Below, one piece after another: positions 9,520 through 18,347 of a stretch of 64,000 bases of DNA. Position numbers and translations under genes: made by a program. The stretch covers positions 5,265,501 to 5,329,500 of the forward strand of contig CP064999.1 of the NCBI GenBank assembly GCA_016700115.1, given 5' to 3'. The notes below the pieces were generated by a model that saw nothing but the letters and a program-made list of their open reading frames with translations, did no database searches and was not told the origin of the DNA. The first letter of the stretch is position 1; the number at the start of each line of letters is the position of its first letter. The stretch comes from Sphingobacteriales bacterium. Lineage in GTDB: Bacteria > Bacteroidota > Bacteroidia > Chitinophagales > UBA2359.

Positions 9520-10365
9520 TCAAATTTTCAAAGTTGAATTGATGACCTTCGATATTTTATAAGAAACCTGATTGGAATAGCGATGGGATTCAAATTGTTC
9601 TGCCCACCTGATGCCCTGCGTAGCATTGGTTAAAAACAACTCATCTGCCTGTTCTAAAAATTCACGGGTAACAGGCACTTCATTTACTTCCATGTTTAAT
9701 TCTGCCAGAGTTTGTATGACTACTTTCCTCATTACTCCATCAATACACCCGCTTTCAACCGGTGGGGTAAATACGCGGTTTTCATGCACACAAAATATAT
9801 TGGCATTATCAGCTTCTGCGACTTGGTTGTTTGTGTTGAGCATCAGGCAAAGATCTGCCCCAATTGATTTGGCAAATTGAGCGGCTATGATATAGGGCAA
9901 AGCATTTCCGGTTTTAAGGCTGCTGATCCAAACCGGTGCAACCAAAGGTTTTGGATACAATACAATTGTTAATCCGTGTTGGTTAAACAAAAACTCTGAG
10001 TTTTCAACAGAATTAAAAGTAACCACCACATTACAGGCATCTGTTCCGGGTAAAAATAATCCTCCGTTTTGACGATAAACCACAACTCTGATTCTACCCG
10101 ACGATGATTGACCGTTTAACCCGGACAACCGAAGACAGATTTCGGCCAGGGTGTTTTGAGAAATTCCTTCCGGCATTTGCATATTCAGCAGTTGAAGAGA
10201 TTGGGTCATCCTTTGCCAGTGAAGTGGTAAAAAGGGTATTTTTTTGTGAAACATCACCATGCTTTCAAAAATATTATCCCCATACCTGAATGAGCGGTTA
10301 GCTTCGGAAAACAATAAACTATCTGACAGACAATAGCTGCCGTTATGGTATAAATATTGGGGCAT
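9520..10365 (-). CDS. Class IV PLP-dependent aminotransferase / aminodeoxychorismate lyase-like
   Basis: 281 residues of the fold type IV PLP family (branched-chain or D-amino-acid aminotransferases and 4-amino-4-deoxychorismate lyase). The PLP lysine is Lys151 in SSLKTGN. The cofactor-binding Glu184 is in VAEADNANIF, and the phosphate-cup segment is GCIDGVMRKVV. The N-terminus FRYGDNIFESM is also typical. Length and the absence of a BCAT-type extension fit PabC-like enzymes of folate synthesis, but pattern alone cannot separate lyase from aminotransferase. It is divergent from the ctlX-like gene. Confidence 0.8.
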   Translation of the reverse strand: MPQYLYHNGSYCLSDSLLFSEANRSFRYGDNIFESMVMFHKKIPFLPLHWQRMTQSLQLLNMQMPEGISQNTLAEICLRLSGLNGQSSSGRIRVVVYRQNGGLFLPGTDACNVVVTFNSVENSEFLFNQHGLTIVLYPKPLVAPVWISSLKTGNALPYIIAAQFAKSIGADLCLMLNTNNQVAEADNANIFCVHENRVFTPPVESGCIDGVMRKVVIQTLAELNMEVNEVPVTREFLEQADELFLTNATQGIRWAEQFESHRYSNQVSYKISKVINSTLKI

Positions 10366-10371
10366 GTTCGC

Positions 10372-10379
10372 TACTTTTG
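10372..10379 (+). promoter_or_regulatory. Bacteroidota-type -7 element (TACTTTTG)
   Basis: Matches TAnnTTTG and lies 82 bases before the ATG of the ctlX-like gene. No convincing -33 element is seen at the usual spacing. Confidence 0.4.
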
Positions 10380-10460
10380 CTCAAAAATAATCATCATTTT
10401 TTAGTAACCCTTCAAAAGGCTTGTGCCTTCAGGTTATGTCATTCGTCAATTTTTAGAAAA

Positions 10461-11402
10461 ATGAACCGACAACAAACAACTGATTCTGTGCTAATGGTTC
10501 GTCCTGTGAGGTTTGGTTTTAACCCCCAAACTGCATTGACAAATAGTTTTCAGAGTTCAATATCGAATCTTAGTGCCAATCAGGTGCAGGATTTAGCCCT
10601 TTTAGAATTTGACAATTTTGTACGATTGTTGAAAGAACATCAAATCAATGTCGTTGTTTGGGAAGATACCCCCTATCCTCATACGCCCGATTCAATTTTT
10701 CCCAATAACTGGATCAGTACCCATCAAAATGGTACTGTGGCTACTTATCCCATGAAAACAGCAAACAGACGGGCAGAAAGAAATGAAGACATTATCCGTT
10801 TTCTCAGCGATACCCATCAGTTTAACATCAATAAAAGGGAACATTTTGAAGACTCTGAAATTACGGAGACAATACTGGAAGGCACCGGAAGTTTGGTGTT
10901 GGATCGCGTTCACCGTGTTGCCTATGCTGCCGTGTCGGAAAGAACCCACCCTAAATTAGTGATGGAATGGGTTCAAAGGATGCAATACAAACATGCTGTA
11001 CTTTTTACGGCTTATGATTTGAAAGGAGAAATTTACCATACGAATGTAGTGATGTGTATCGGTAACAGTTTTGCAGTTTTAGGCAGCCAAAGCATTGCGG
11101 ATGACCGCGAAAGGAAAAGAGTGATTCACGAACTGGAAAACACCGGTCACGAAGTCATCGAAGTTTCTAACGAGCAATTGTTACAGCATTATGCAGGAAA
11201 TATGCTTCAATTACATAATCAAAACGGAGAAAACATACTCGTACTTTCCCAACAGGCTTATGACAGTCTCGATTTCCGTCAGATAAAATCGCTTCAACGC
11301 CATAATGATATAATACTGCCGATACCTATCCATATCATCGAAACCATTGGCGGAGGGAGCGTCCGTTGTATGCTTTGCGAAATTTTCCTACCCAAGCCTT
11401 AA
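10461..11402 (+). CDS. ctlX: CtlX-like citrulline/arginine deiminase-superfamily hydrolase
   Basis: 313 residues of the guanidino-group-modifying superfamily (arginine deiminase/amidinotransferase fold), closest in appearance to CtlX, a citrulline-utilisation hydrolase. The N-terminus DSVLMVRPVRFGFNPQTA and the segment DSIFPNNWISTH are family hallmarks. The catalytic cysteine is Cys303 in GGGSVRCMLCEIF. The frame is open 28 codons further upstream, but the ATG at 10461 (MNRQQTTDS) matches where homologues begin. It is followed 9 bases later by the S66 peptidase gene, so the two probably form an operon. The exact substrate is inferred, not shown. Confidence 0.82.
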   Translation: MNRQQTTDSVLMVRPVRFGFNPQTALTNSFQSSISNLSANQVQDLALLEFDNFVRLLKEHQINVVVWEDTPYPHTPDSIFPNNWISTHQNGTVATYPMKTANRRAERNEDIIRFLSDTHQFNINKREHFEDSEITETILEGTGSLVLDRVHRVAYAAVSERTHPKLVMEWVQRMQYKHAVLFTAYDLKGEIYHTNVVMCIGNSFAVLGSQSIADDRERKRVIHELENTGHEVIEVSNEQLLQHYAGNMLQLHNQNGENILVLSQQAYDSLDFRQIKSLQRHNDIILPIPIHIIETIGGGSVRCMLCEIFLPKP

Positions 11403-11411
11403 ACCTGAACT

Positions 11412-12419
11412 ATGAAACAACCTGTTTATCCGGATAAACTAATGCCCGGAGACGAAATCCGGGTAGTCTCTCCTGCAATCAGTTTATCTGCCATTCCATA
11501 CGACCAAATACAAACCGCAGTTGCAAAACTGACACAAATGGGACTGAAGGTTTCGTTTTCTAAATTTGCTAAGGAGGTGGACGAATTTTCCTCCTCCTCC
11601 ATAGAAAGCAGAGTCAACGATTTGCATGAAGCATTTTCCGACCAACGAGTAAAGGCGCTGTTTACCACGCTTGGTGGTTTTAACAGCAATCAGTTACTTG
11701 AATACCTCGATTTTGATTTAATTGCCAAAAACCCCAAAATTCTTTGCGGCTTTAGTGATATCACTGCTTTATCGTGCAGCATCTATGCCAAAACCGGTTT
11801 AGTCGGTTATTCCGGCCCCCATTTTTCGACTTTTGGAATGATAAAAGGCATTGAATATATCGCTGATTATATGCAGCGGTGTTTGTTTTCGACCGAACCC
11901 TTTAGCGTTCAACCTTCCGGATTTTGGAGCAATGATGCATGGTTTGCCGACCAAATCAACCGTCAGTTTTATCCCAACGACGGCGCATGGATTTTAAAAG
12001 AAGGAAGCGCCGAAGGAATCAGTATCGGAGGCAATTTATGTACCCTTAATCTGCTTCAGGGAACTCAGTTTATGCCTTCTTTGGAAGGGTCCGTTTTAAT
12101 GATTGAAGATGATCATGAGACCAATCCTTTTACCTTTGACCGCAACTTGCAATCTTTGCTCCACCTCCCTGATTCGAAAGGAATAAAAGGCTTGCTGATT
12201 GGGCGGTTTGAAAAAGCAAGCGGTATGAGGCGGCCTTTGCTCGAAAAAATTATTGCCTCCAAAAAACAACTTCAGGGGATTCCGGTTGTCGCCAATCTCG
12301 ATTTTGGGCATACTACACCTATGTTTACCTATCCCATAGGAGGCAAGGTAAGTTTTGCCGCAAAAGGGGGTAATTTTAATTTTCAGATATTAAGTCGGGA
12401 AAATGATAAGACTGCATAG
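11412..12419 (+). CDS. S66-family LD-carboxypeptidase / MccF-like peptidase
   Basis: 335 residues of peptidase family S66, which includes LD-carboxypeptidase (muropeptide recycling) and MccF (microcin C7 immunity). The Ser-Glu-His triad is in view: Ser115 in the nucleophile elbow GFSDITAL, Glu232 in MIEDDHETNP, and His300 in LDFGHTTPMF. The N-terminus LMPGDEIRVVSPA is standard. Cytoplasmic, with no signal peptide. The longer, MccF-like spacing leaves the choice between cell-wall recycling and peptide-antibiotic hydrolysis open. It sits in a run of same-strand genes from ctlX to the VWA gene. Confidence 0.88.
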   Translation: MKQPVYPDKLMPGDEIRVVSPAISLSAIPYDQIQTAVAKLTQMGLKVSFSKFAKEVDEFSSSSIESRVNDLHEAFSDQRVKALFTTLGGFNSNQLLEYLDFDLIAKNPKILCGFSDITALSCSIYAKTGLVGYSGPHFSTFGMIKGIEYIADYMQRCLFSTEPFSVQPSGFWSNDAWFADQINRQFYPNDGAWILKEGSAEGISIGGNLCTLNLLQGTQFMPSLEGSVLMIEDDHETNPFTFDRNLQSLLHLPDSKGIKGLLIGRFEKASGMRRPLLEKIIASKKQLQGIPVVANLDFGHTTPMFTYPIGGKVSFAAKGGNFNFQILSRENDKTA

Positions 12420-12434
12420 AAATTCTATTCCAAA

Positions 12435-13838
12435 ATGAATGAAAATACGATATATGCCATAGTAGATGTTGAAACTACCGGAGGCAGTGCAAAAACCGAT
12501 AGAATCATAGAAATAGCTATTTACCGTTTTGACGGCAACCGGATTGTAGATTCGTTCACTTCTTTAGTCAATCCGGGCATACTTATTCCGCCTTTTATTA
12601 CGAAATTAACCGGCATCAACAACGATATGGTAGCTGATGCCCCTGCCTTTGAAGATTTGGCAGAAAGGGTGAACCAAATCACCCGGGAGGCCGTATTTGT
12701 CGCACATAATGTTGACTTTGATTATGCTTATGTCAGAATGGAATTTAAAAAGTTGGGGCATGTGTTTGAAAGGCGAAAACTCTGCACCGTTAAATTAGCA
12801 AGGCGCATTATTCCCGGTTTTACTTCCTATAGTCTGGGAAAGCTATGTTCTGAACTCGGAATAACTATTGAAAACAGGCATCGGGCTGCAGGCGATGCAC
12901 TTGCAACTACCGAACTTTTTAAACTGCTTATTCAATCAGATTTAGGCGGTCATATCCATCACGATTTAGACAAAACCAACCTTTATAAAATGCTCCCGCC
13001 GGGCTTGCCACCTGAAACCATTGATCATTTGCCCGAAGAAACCGGAGTATTTTATTTTCACGATCAAAACGGCAAGGTAATTTTTATTGACAAAAGTTCA
13101 GATATTAAACGGCGTATTATTCACTATCTAAATCCAAACAACAGCCCTCGTGGTAAAAAAAGTAAATTAGTTCAGAACACAAGGCATATTTCTTTTGAAG
13201 AAACAGGCAGCGATTTGATTGCTGAACTCATGAAACTTGCCGAAATAGCGCGATTAAAACCCGCCTATAACCGCGAAGCAGCTTCTAAAAAACTGACCTT
13301 CGGAATTTATAAAAATTTAGATTCTAATGGCTACTACAAACTCAACTTAGCTCCGGTTAACAGCAAGGTAATGCCGGTTTTAGCTTTTCAAAAAGAAGAT
13401 CATGCCTATAAATCATTGGCAAAATTAGTAAACGAACATCAACTTTGTTCTCAACTTTGTGGTTTGGAGGGGAAATCAACTGTTCAAGGAACACCATGTG
13501 TAAATTATACGCTGCAAGTTTGTAAAGGAGCCTGCATTGGCTTAGAAACCCCTGAAAACTATAACCGAAGACTCAATCAGGCAATCAAAACGTTGGATCT
13601 GCCGGCTCCCAACTTTTTTATTATCGGTGAAGGCCGAAAAAATGGGGAGAAATCGGCCATACAAATCGAAAAAAGACGATTGGTTGGTTATGGTTACTAT
13701 GAACCTGATTTTGCAAACACCATTGAAGATTTGAAAAACTGTATTCAACCTTATACGCTGAACTTTTCAAACGATGCGGTAAAAATTATAAAGTCCGGAA
13801 TAAAAAATGACCATTTGCTTAAAATAGTGAAATACTAA
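12435..13838 (+). CDS. DEDDh 3'-5' exonuclease fused to a GIY-YIG/UvrC-like region
   Basis: 467 residues. Residues 8-165 are a DnaQ-like DEDDh exonuclease: Asp11 and Glu13 (DVETTG), HNVDFDY at 91-97, and His149/Asp154 in HRAAGDALATT. Residues about 200-290 resemble a GIY-YIG nuclease (TGVFYFHDQ ... VIFIDKSSDIKRR), but the usual YIG glycine is aspartate, so nuclease activity is doubtful. Near residue 340 a cysteine set (CSQLC, then TPCVNYTLQVCKGACIG) matches the cysteines after the nuclease domain of UvrC/Cho. The fusion suggests a DNA-repair or proofreading accessory. It ends flush against the ThiF-like gene, with the next ATG starting the base after its TAA. Confidence 0.85.
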   Translation: MNENTIYAIVDVETTGGSAKTDRIIEIAIYRFDGNRIVDSFTSLVNPGILIPPFITKLTGINNDMVADAPAFEDLAERVNQITREAVFVAHNVDFDYAYVRMEFKKLGHVFERRKLCTVKLARRIIPGFTSYSLGKLCSELGITIENRHRAAGDALATTELFKLLIQSDLGGHIHHDLDKTNLYKMLPPGLPPETIDHLPEETGVFYFHDQNGKVIFIDKSSDIKRRIIHYLNPNNSPRGKKSKLVQNTRHISFEETGSDLIAELMKLAEIARLKPAYNREAASKKLTFGIYKNLDSNGYYKLNLAPVNSKVMPVLAFQKEDHAYKSLAKLVNEHQLCSQLCGLEGKSTVQGTPCVNYTLQVCKGACIGLETPENYNRRLNQAIKTLDLPAPNFFIIGEGRKNGEKSAIQIEKRRLVGYGYYEPDFANTIEDLKNCIQPYTLNFSNDAVKIIKSGIKNDHLLKIVKY

Positions 13839-15017
13839 ATGGCAGACAGATATTTAAGAATTCGCGAATTGGGATGGGACACCAACAGGCTTCAAAAAGC
13901 CAAAGTACTTGTGGTGGGGGCAGGGGCTTTAGGCAACGAAGTGTTGAAAAACTTGGCTTTATTAGGGGTAGGAAATATATGGGTAGTGGATATGGATCAT
14001 ATTGAAAGCCATAACCTGACCCGAACAGTTTTGTTTCGTGAATCGGATATCGGGTTTAGTAAGGCAGAGGTTGCTGCCCAAAGAATCAGGGAAATTAATC
14101 CTGCAATTCAGATAATTCCAATTGTCAGGAGCATACAGGAATCTCTGGGAATCGGTTTTTTTATGGAAATGGATGTTGTTTTTGGCTGTGTTGATAATGT
14201 TCAGGCAAGAATTGACATCAACCGGTATTGCTATCAGGCCGGGGTCTTGTTTATAGATGCCGGCATGAGGAAACTGGATGGAGACGTAAAAGTGTTTGGC
14301 GAATCATACAAAGTTTGTTTTGATTGTTTAGTAACGAGACAAATGCGGGACGAGGCCTGGAGACGTTATTCCTGCCTTAAATTGAGGTCTCGGACAGATA
14401 CGTTGAGTATTCCCACTTCACCGACTATTTCTTCGATAATGGCAGGTTTTCAGGTTCAGATTGCCATCAAATATCTACACCAGGCACCGATCCCCTTAGA
14501 TTGCAGAATTTCAGTTTTGGGCTATATTGACGACATGCACGTAACTAAACTGAGTCCTAATCCCAACTGCCCCACTCACAATATGTATGAACTCATCAAC
14601 AAAAGTGAGTTAGTGAATTTACCATTACGCTCAGACACTACCACCGTTGGCGAACTGCTCCAGGCAGTGAAACAAAACTTAGCCCATGATGCCACTATCC
14701 AGTTAGATTATGACCTGATTACCTATTTCTATTGTCCGGAACATGATTTTAAACTTCCCCTTATCAGGCGAAGGGGGTTCATTTATGCCGATGAAGTCGA
14801 ATGTCCTCATTGTAAAGAAAATGGAATGCCCAATGCCTATTTACTCATGCAGGAACATTTCATCAACCAACTGAACGGAAAAGAAGATCCGGAATTTTTA
14901 CAACTGACCCTTTCTCAGATTGGAATCCCTTTTTTTCATGTTGTATGCGCTTCCACTTTTTCAGAAAATGCCCTGAAATATCAATACTTTATCCTGACAG
15001 GTGACAGAAACGGGTAA
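13839..15017 (+). CDS. ThiF/MoeB/HesA-family E1-like adenylyltransferase
   Basis: 392 residues. The Rossmann nucleotide site is VVGAGALGNEVLKNLALLG; the E1 signatures are DMDHIESHNLTRTVLF (the usual arginine) and DNVQARIDINRYC. A CxxC (KVCFDC) near residue 158 and a second pair (CPEHD ... CPHCKENG) in the C-terminal third may bind zinc. The C-terminal extension (about residues 255-392) is longer than in MoeB or ThiF and looks like a strand-helix-strand unit followed by a zinc ribbon. The gene is translationally coupled to the exonuclease gene upstream. The modified partner (sulfur carrier or ubiquitin-like protein) is not evident nearby. Confidence 0.8.
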   Translation: MADRYLRIRELGWDTNRLQKAKVLVVGAGALGNEVLKNLALLGVGNIWVVDMDHIESHNLTRTVLFRESDIGFSKAEVAAQRIREINPAIQIIPIVRSIQESLGIGFFMEMDVVFGCVDNVQARIDINRYCYQAGVLFIDAGMRKLDGDVKVFGESYKVCFDCLVTRQMRDEAWRRYSCLKLRSRTDTLSIPTSPTISSIMAGFQVQIAIKYLHQAPIPLDCRISVLGYIDDMHVTKLSPNPNCPTHNMYELINKSELVNLPLRSDTTTVGELLQAVKQNLAHDATIQLDYDLITYFYCPEHDFKLPLIRRRGFIYADEVECPHCKENGMPNAYLLMQEHFINQLNGKEDPEFLQLTLSQIGIPFFHVVCASTFSENALKYQYFILTGDRNG

Positions 15018-15050
15018 AACATATTGTTTCCTATTCTGTTTTTTTAATGC

Positions 15051-15058
15051 TAACTTTG
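15051..15058 (+). promoter_or_regulatory. Bacteroidota-type -7 element (TAACTTTG)
   Basis: Matches TAnnTTTG, 33 bases before the ATG of the VWA gene, inside the 74-base gap after the ThiF-like gene. It suggests the VWA gene has its own start of transcription. Confidence 0.45.
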
Positions 15059-15091
15059 TCATGAAGTGCTTCACAAAACTTATCTCTTGCC

Positions 15092-16189
15092 ATGAGCGGT
15101 TACCATTTTTTCAAATATACACCTCAAGAAGACGGGCGTAGTGATTTTGAACGCCTGCTCGATTTGTTTTTGCAACTCCTCAATTACACCTCCGGTGATG
15201 TGGCAGAAGCTTTAGACTGGATGCACCAGTTAGACCGCAAACACAACCTGACAAACGACGAATATGGAATGGCAGATTTTATTGAAGACCTGAAAAAGAA
15301 CGGGTATATTCAGGAAAACCCTGCCGATGGAAGATTTTCACTAACTCCCAAATCAGAACAAACCATTCGAAGACGGGCTTTGGATGAAATTTTTGGAAAG
15401 TTGAAAAAAAGCAACCGGGGAAACCATTCCACCAGTTTTAGTGGCTTAGGCGATGAACAAACCGCCGAAAAACGGCAGTTTCAGTTTGGCGACAGTTTCG
15501 ACCAGATTTCTATGACCGACTCTATCAAAAACGCACAAATCAGAAACGGCATCCAAAACTTTTCGCTCACCGAAGACGATTTAGAGGTTCAGGAAAATTT
15601 GTTCAGAACCCAAACCTCAACGGTGCTGATGATTGATATTTCTCACTCGATGATACTATACGGCGAAGACCGGATTACCCCTGCCAAAAAGGTAGCAATG
15701 GCACTTGCCGAACTGATCACCACCAAATATCCTAAAGACACCCTCGACATTATTGTTTTTGGAAACGATGCCTGGCAAATCAATATCAAAGATTTGCCTT
15801 ACCTTACGGTCGGACCCTATCATACCAACACCGTAGCGGGTTTAGAGCTGGCGATGGACTTACTTCGCCGGCGCAAAACCAAAAACAAGCAAATTTTCAT
15901 GATTACAGACGGAAAACCTACCTGCCTGAAAATCGGAATGCAGTATTATAAAAACAGTTGGGGGTTAGACAAGAAAATCATTAACCGCACGTTGAACCTT
16001 GCCGCTCAATGCCGCAAACTACACATACCCGTAACTACTTTCATGATAGCCTCCGACACTTACCTCCAAAAATTTGTGCAGGAGTTTACCGAAGTCAATC
16101 AGGGCAAGGCTTTTTATTCAAACCTCGATCAGTTGGGCGAGTTTATATTTCAGGATTACGAGCGAAACCGCCGGAAACGTGTCAGATAG
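15092..16189 (+). CDS. Von Willebrand factor A (VWA) domain protein
   Basis: 365 residues, cytoplasmic. Residues 1-160 are helical and charged. Residues about 176-350 are a VWA domain with a complete MIDAS metal site: Asp182-x-Ser184-x-Ser186 (MIDISHSM), a Thr near 246, and Asp273 in MITDGKPTC. Such cytoplasmic VWA proteins usually pair with MoxR-type AAA+ ATPases as metal-insertion or remodelling chaperones; no such ATPase is in this window. It follows the ThiF-like gene on the same strand with a promoter-like element between. Confidence 0.8.
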   Translation: MSGYHFFKYTPQEDGRSDFERLLDLFLQLLNYTSGDVAEALDWMHQLDRKHNLTNDEYGMADFIEDLKKNGYIQENPADGRFSLTPKSEQTIRRRALDEIFGKLKKSNRGNHSTSFSGLGDEQTAEKRQFQFGDSFDQISMTDSIKNAQIRNGIQNFSLTEDDLEVQENLFRTQTSTVLMIDISHSMILYGEDRITPAKKVAMALAELITTKYPKDTLDIIVFGNDAWQINIKDLPYLTVGPYHTNTVAGLELAMDLLRRRKTKNKQIFMITDGKPTCLKIGMQYYKNSWGLDKKIINRTLNLAAQCRKLHIPVTTFMIASDTYLQKFVQEFTEVNQGKAFYSNLDQLGEFIFQDYERNRRKRVR

Positions 16190-16247
16190 TTTAAAACCTG
16201 TTAAAGTTTCAAGCTGCCATTAGCAGGGTTTTTGTAATGTTGCCTTC

Positions 16248-16458
16248 AAAAAAACCTGTCCGGTATAAAGATGCCGGTGTTTGTATTAAGCCGGTCAGGC
16301 TAATCACACCTTACCGGATGAATAACCACACAAGCACCCTGAACAGGTCATCATATCAAACATGGCGGAAAAGATAGTTTATTCTTCAATAGCCCGGACA
16401 ATTTCTGCGCTCATTGGCGTTACACTATGCTTGAAAAATTTAACCAAGTTGCCGTTCT
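16248..16458. repeat. 211-bp direct repeat, left copy (target-site duplication)
   Basis: Identical to 18137-18347 except for one base (G at 16258, A at 18147). It abuts the left inverted repeat of the IS. It contains a detached copy of the last ~80 bp of the glutathione peroxidase gene plus its downstream flank, so this copy is a non-functional duplicate. Confidence 0.95.
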
Positions 16459-16538
16459 CCTGTTTTGTGCGGTTCTTCTCAACAATCCTCTGGAAGCCTT
16501 GCTATTGTTGGATCTGAGATTGCGATTTGGGTGTCCCG

Positions 16539-16569
16539 TTGTTTTTTTAGCGGTGTTTTTGTACTTTTG
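16539..16569 (+). promoter_or_regulatory. Transposase promoter (TTG, 20 bp, TACTTTTG)
   Basis: A -33-like TTG at 16539-16541 and a -7 element TACTTTTG at 16562-16569, with 20 bases between. The -7 element ends 5 bases before the transposase ATG, implying a leaderless or nearly leaderless mRNA. Confidence 0.55.
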
Positions 16570-16574
16570 GAGCT

Positions 16575-17924
16575 ATGTTTGTCAGGTGTAAAAAGAACAA
16601 AAGTGGCTCTAAGAGTATACAAATTATCTCCAAATCTACGGGAAAGTATGTTTTGTATCAAACGGTTGGCTGTTCTGATGATCCAATAGAAGTTGAATTC
16701 TTAATATCAAAAGCTAAAAAAATTATAGCAACAGTTGGAGGTCAGAGTTTGATTCCTTTTGATAAGTCTAGAGAATTAACTTTTGTAGATACTTTTTTGC
16801 AGTCATTAGATTCTATGAGTCTGGTTGGTCCGGAGTTACTGTTGGGCAAAATTTTTGACCAAATTGGCTTTAATGCTATACAAGACGAATGGTTTAGACA
16901 TTTAGTTATTACAAGGATTGTATATCCTGTCAGCAAGCTCAAAACGACCGATTATTTATTCAAATATAAAGGGATGTCGTGTAGTGTTTACAGCATATAC
17001 AGGTATTTGGACAAGATGCATACCAATCAAATGGCATTGATTAAAAACATAAGCCTGCAACATACTCTTTCACTTGTAGGGGGTAAGTTATCTGTTGTTT
17101 TTTATGACGTTACTACGCTTTATTTTGAAATATCCAATGAAGATGATTTGCGCAAAACAGGGTTCAGCAAAGACGGCAAACATCAACACCCACAGATTGT
17201 TTTGGGTTTATTAGTCAGCCAAAATGGATATCCTTTGGATTATGAGATTTTTGAAGGCAATAAATACGAAGGAGATACCTTGCTTGTTGTTGTCAATCAC
17301 TTTAAAGCCAAATACACCGCTGATAAATTGGTTGTGGTGGCAGACTCGGGGTTATTGTCTAAAAACAATATTGCTTTGTTAAAAAAACACCAATACCAGT
17401 ATATACTTGGTGCCCGGATCAAGAATATGAATAACCAAGTTACTGAACAAATATTAAGCCTGACCTTACAAGATCATGAAAGTCTTGTGATCCCCATGAC
17501 AGATAATGAAAGATTAATAGTGGGGTATAAAAGGGCAAGAGCACACAAGGATGCTAAAAACAGAAAGCGGGGATTGGAAAAGTTAGAAAAGTCCATCAAG
17601 TCCGGAAAATTAAGCAAACAGCATATCAACAATCGTGGCTATAACAAATACTTGCAAGTGGACGGAAACATTAATGTTACAATCAATTACGAGAAATATG
17701 CCGATGATGGGAAGTGGGATGGATTAAAGGGGTATGTTACGAATACCGATTTCTCAAAAGAAGAAGTAATCTATCAATACAGCCAACTATGGCATGTAGA
17801 AAAAACGTTTAGAATTTCAAAGTCCGATTTGCAAATCCGCCCAATATTTCACAGATTGAAACGAAGAATAGAAGCCCACATCTGCATATCCTTTGCTGCT
17901 TGCAAAGTATACAAGGAACTATAA
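16575..17924 (+). CDS. IS1634-family transposase, ended early by an in-frame stop
   Basis: 449 residues of the IS4/IS1634 DDE class. Visible pieces are the N-terminal MFVRCKKNKSGSKSIQI, the first catalytic segment VVFYDVTTLYFE, a second aspartate in VVVADSGLLS, and the glutamate segment QLWHVEKTFRISKSDL. The reading ends at TAA 17922-17924 (KEL stop), but the same frame continues without interruption for 57 further codons to a TAA at 18096-18098, with typical sequence (RLLVEKKANYSAEKAIDII). The full gene was therefore probably 16575-18098, and a single substitution, for example Glu to stop, removed the C-terminal helices. All DDE residues precede the stop, so some activity may remain. Confidence 0.88.
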   Translation: MFVRCKKNKSGSKSIQIISKSTGKYVLYQTVGCSDDPIEVEFLISKAKKIIATVGGQSLIPFDKSRELTFVDTFLQSLDSMSLVGPELLLGKIFDQIGFNAIQDEWFRHLVITRIVYPVSKLKTTDYLFKYKGMSCSVYSIYRYLDKMHTNQMALIKNISLQHTLSLVGGKLSVVFYDVTTLYFEISNEDDLRKTGFSKDGKHQHPQIVLGLLVSQNGYPLDYEIFEGNKYEGDTLLVVVNHFKAKYTADKLVVVADSGLLSKNNIALLKKHQYQYILGARIKNMNNQVTEQILSLTLQDHESLVIPMTDNERLIVGYKRARAHKDAKNRKRGLEKLEKSIKSGKLSKQHINNRGYNKYLQVDGNINVTINYEKYADDGKWDGLKGYVTNTDFSKEEVIYQYSQLWHVEKTFRISKSDLQIRPIFHRLKRRIEAHICISFAACKVYKEL

Positions 17925-18136
17925 AGATTATTGGTTGAAAAAAAAGCAAACTACTCTGCTGAAAAAGCAATTGATATTATTAAAACAATCTACAAAGTAG
18001 GAATACAAACACCTTATTCAAACACTACTTATACAAGACTGCTCATTAAAACACAACAGCAAGAAGACATTATCAACCTCTTCAACCTCAAAATTTAACC
18101 CATTTCCAACTTGGGTGTCCCAACGCACAAAACAGG

Positions 18137-18347
18137 AAAAAAACCTATCCGGTATAAAGATGCCGGTGTTTGTATTAAGCCGGTCAGGCTAATCACACCT
18201 TACCGGATGAATAACCACACAAGCACCCTGAACAGGTCATCATATCAAACATGGCGGAAAAGATAGTTTATTCTTCAATAGCCCGGACAATTTCTGCGCT
18301 CATTGGCGTTACACTATGCTTGAAAAATTTAACCAAGTTGCCGTTCT
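18137..18347. repeat. 211-bp direct repeat, right copy (target-site duplication)
   Basis: Partner of 16248-16458. This copy is continuous with the intact peroxidase gene, so it marks the original locus. Confidence 0.95.

Larger units (their letters stand above)
16459..18136 (+). mobile_element. IS1634-family insertion sequence, 1678 bp
   Basis: Bounded by perfect 13-bp inverted repeats: CCTGTTTTGTGCG at 16459-16471 and its complement at 18124-18136. It carries one transposase gene. The flanks are 211-bp direct repeats with a single mismatch. Unusually long and variable duplications are a recognised trait of the IS1634/IS1549 group. The element lies downstream of the peroxidase gene, whose intact copy is kept on the right. 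Confidence 0.93.
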
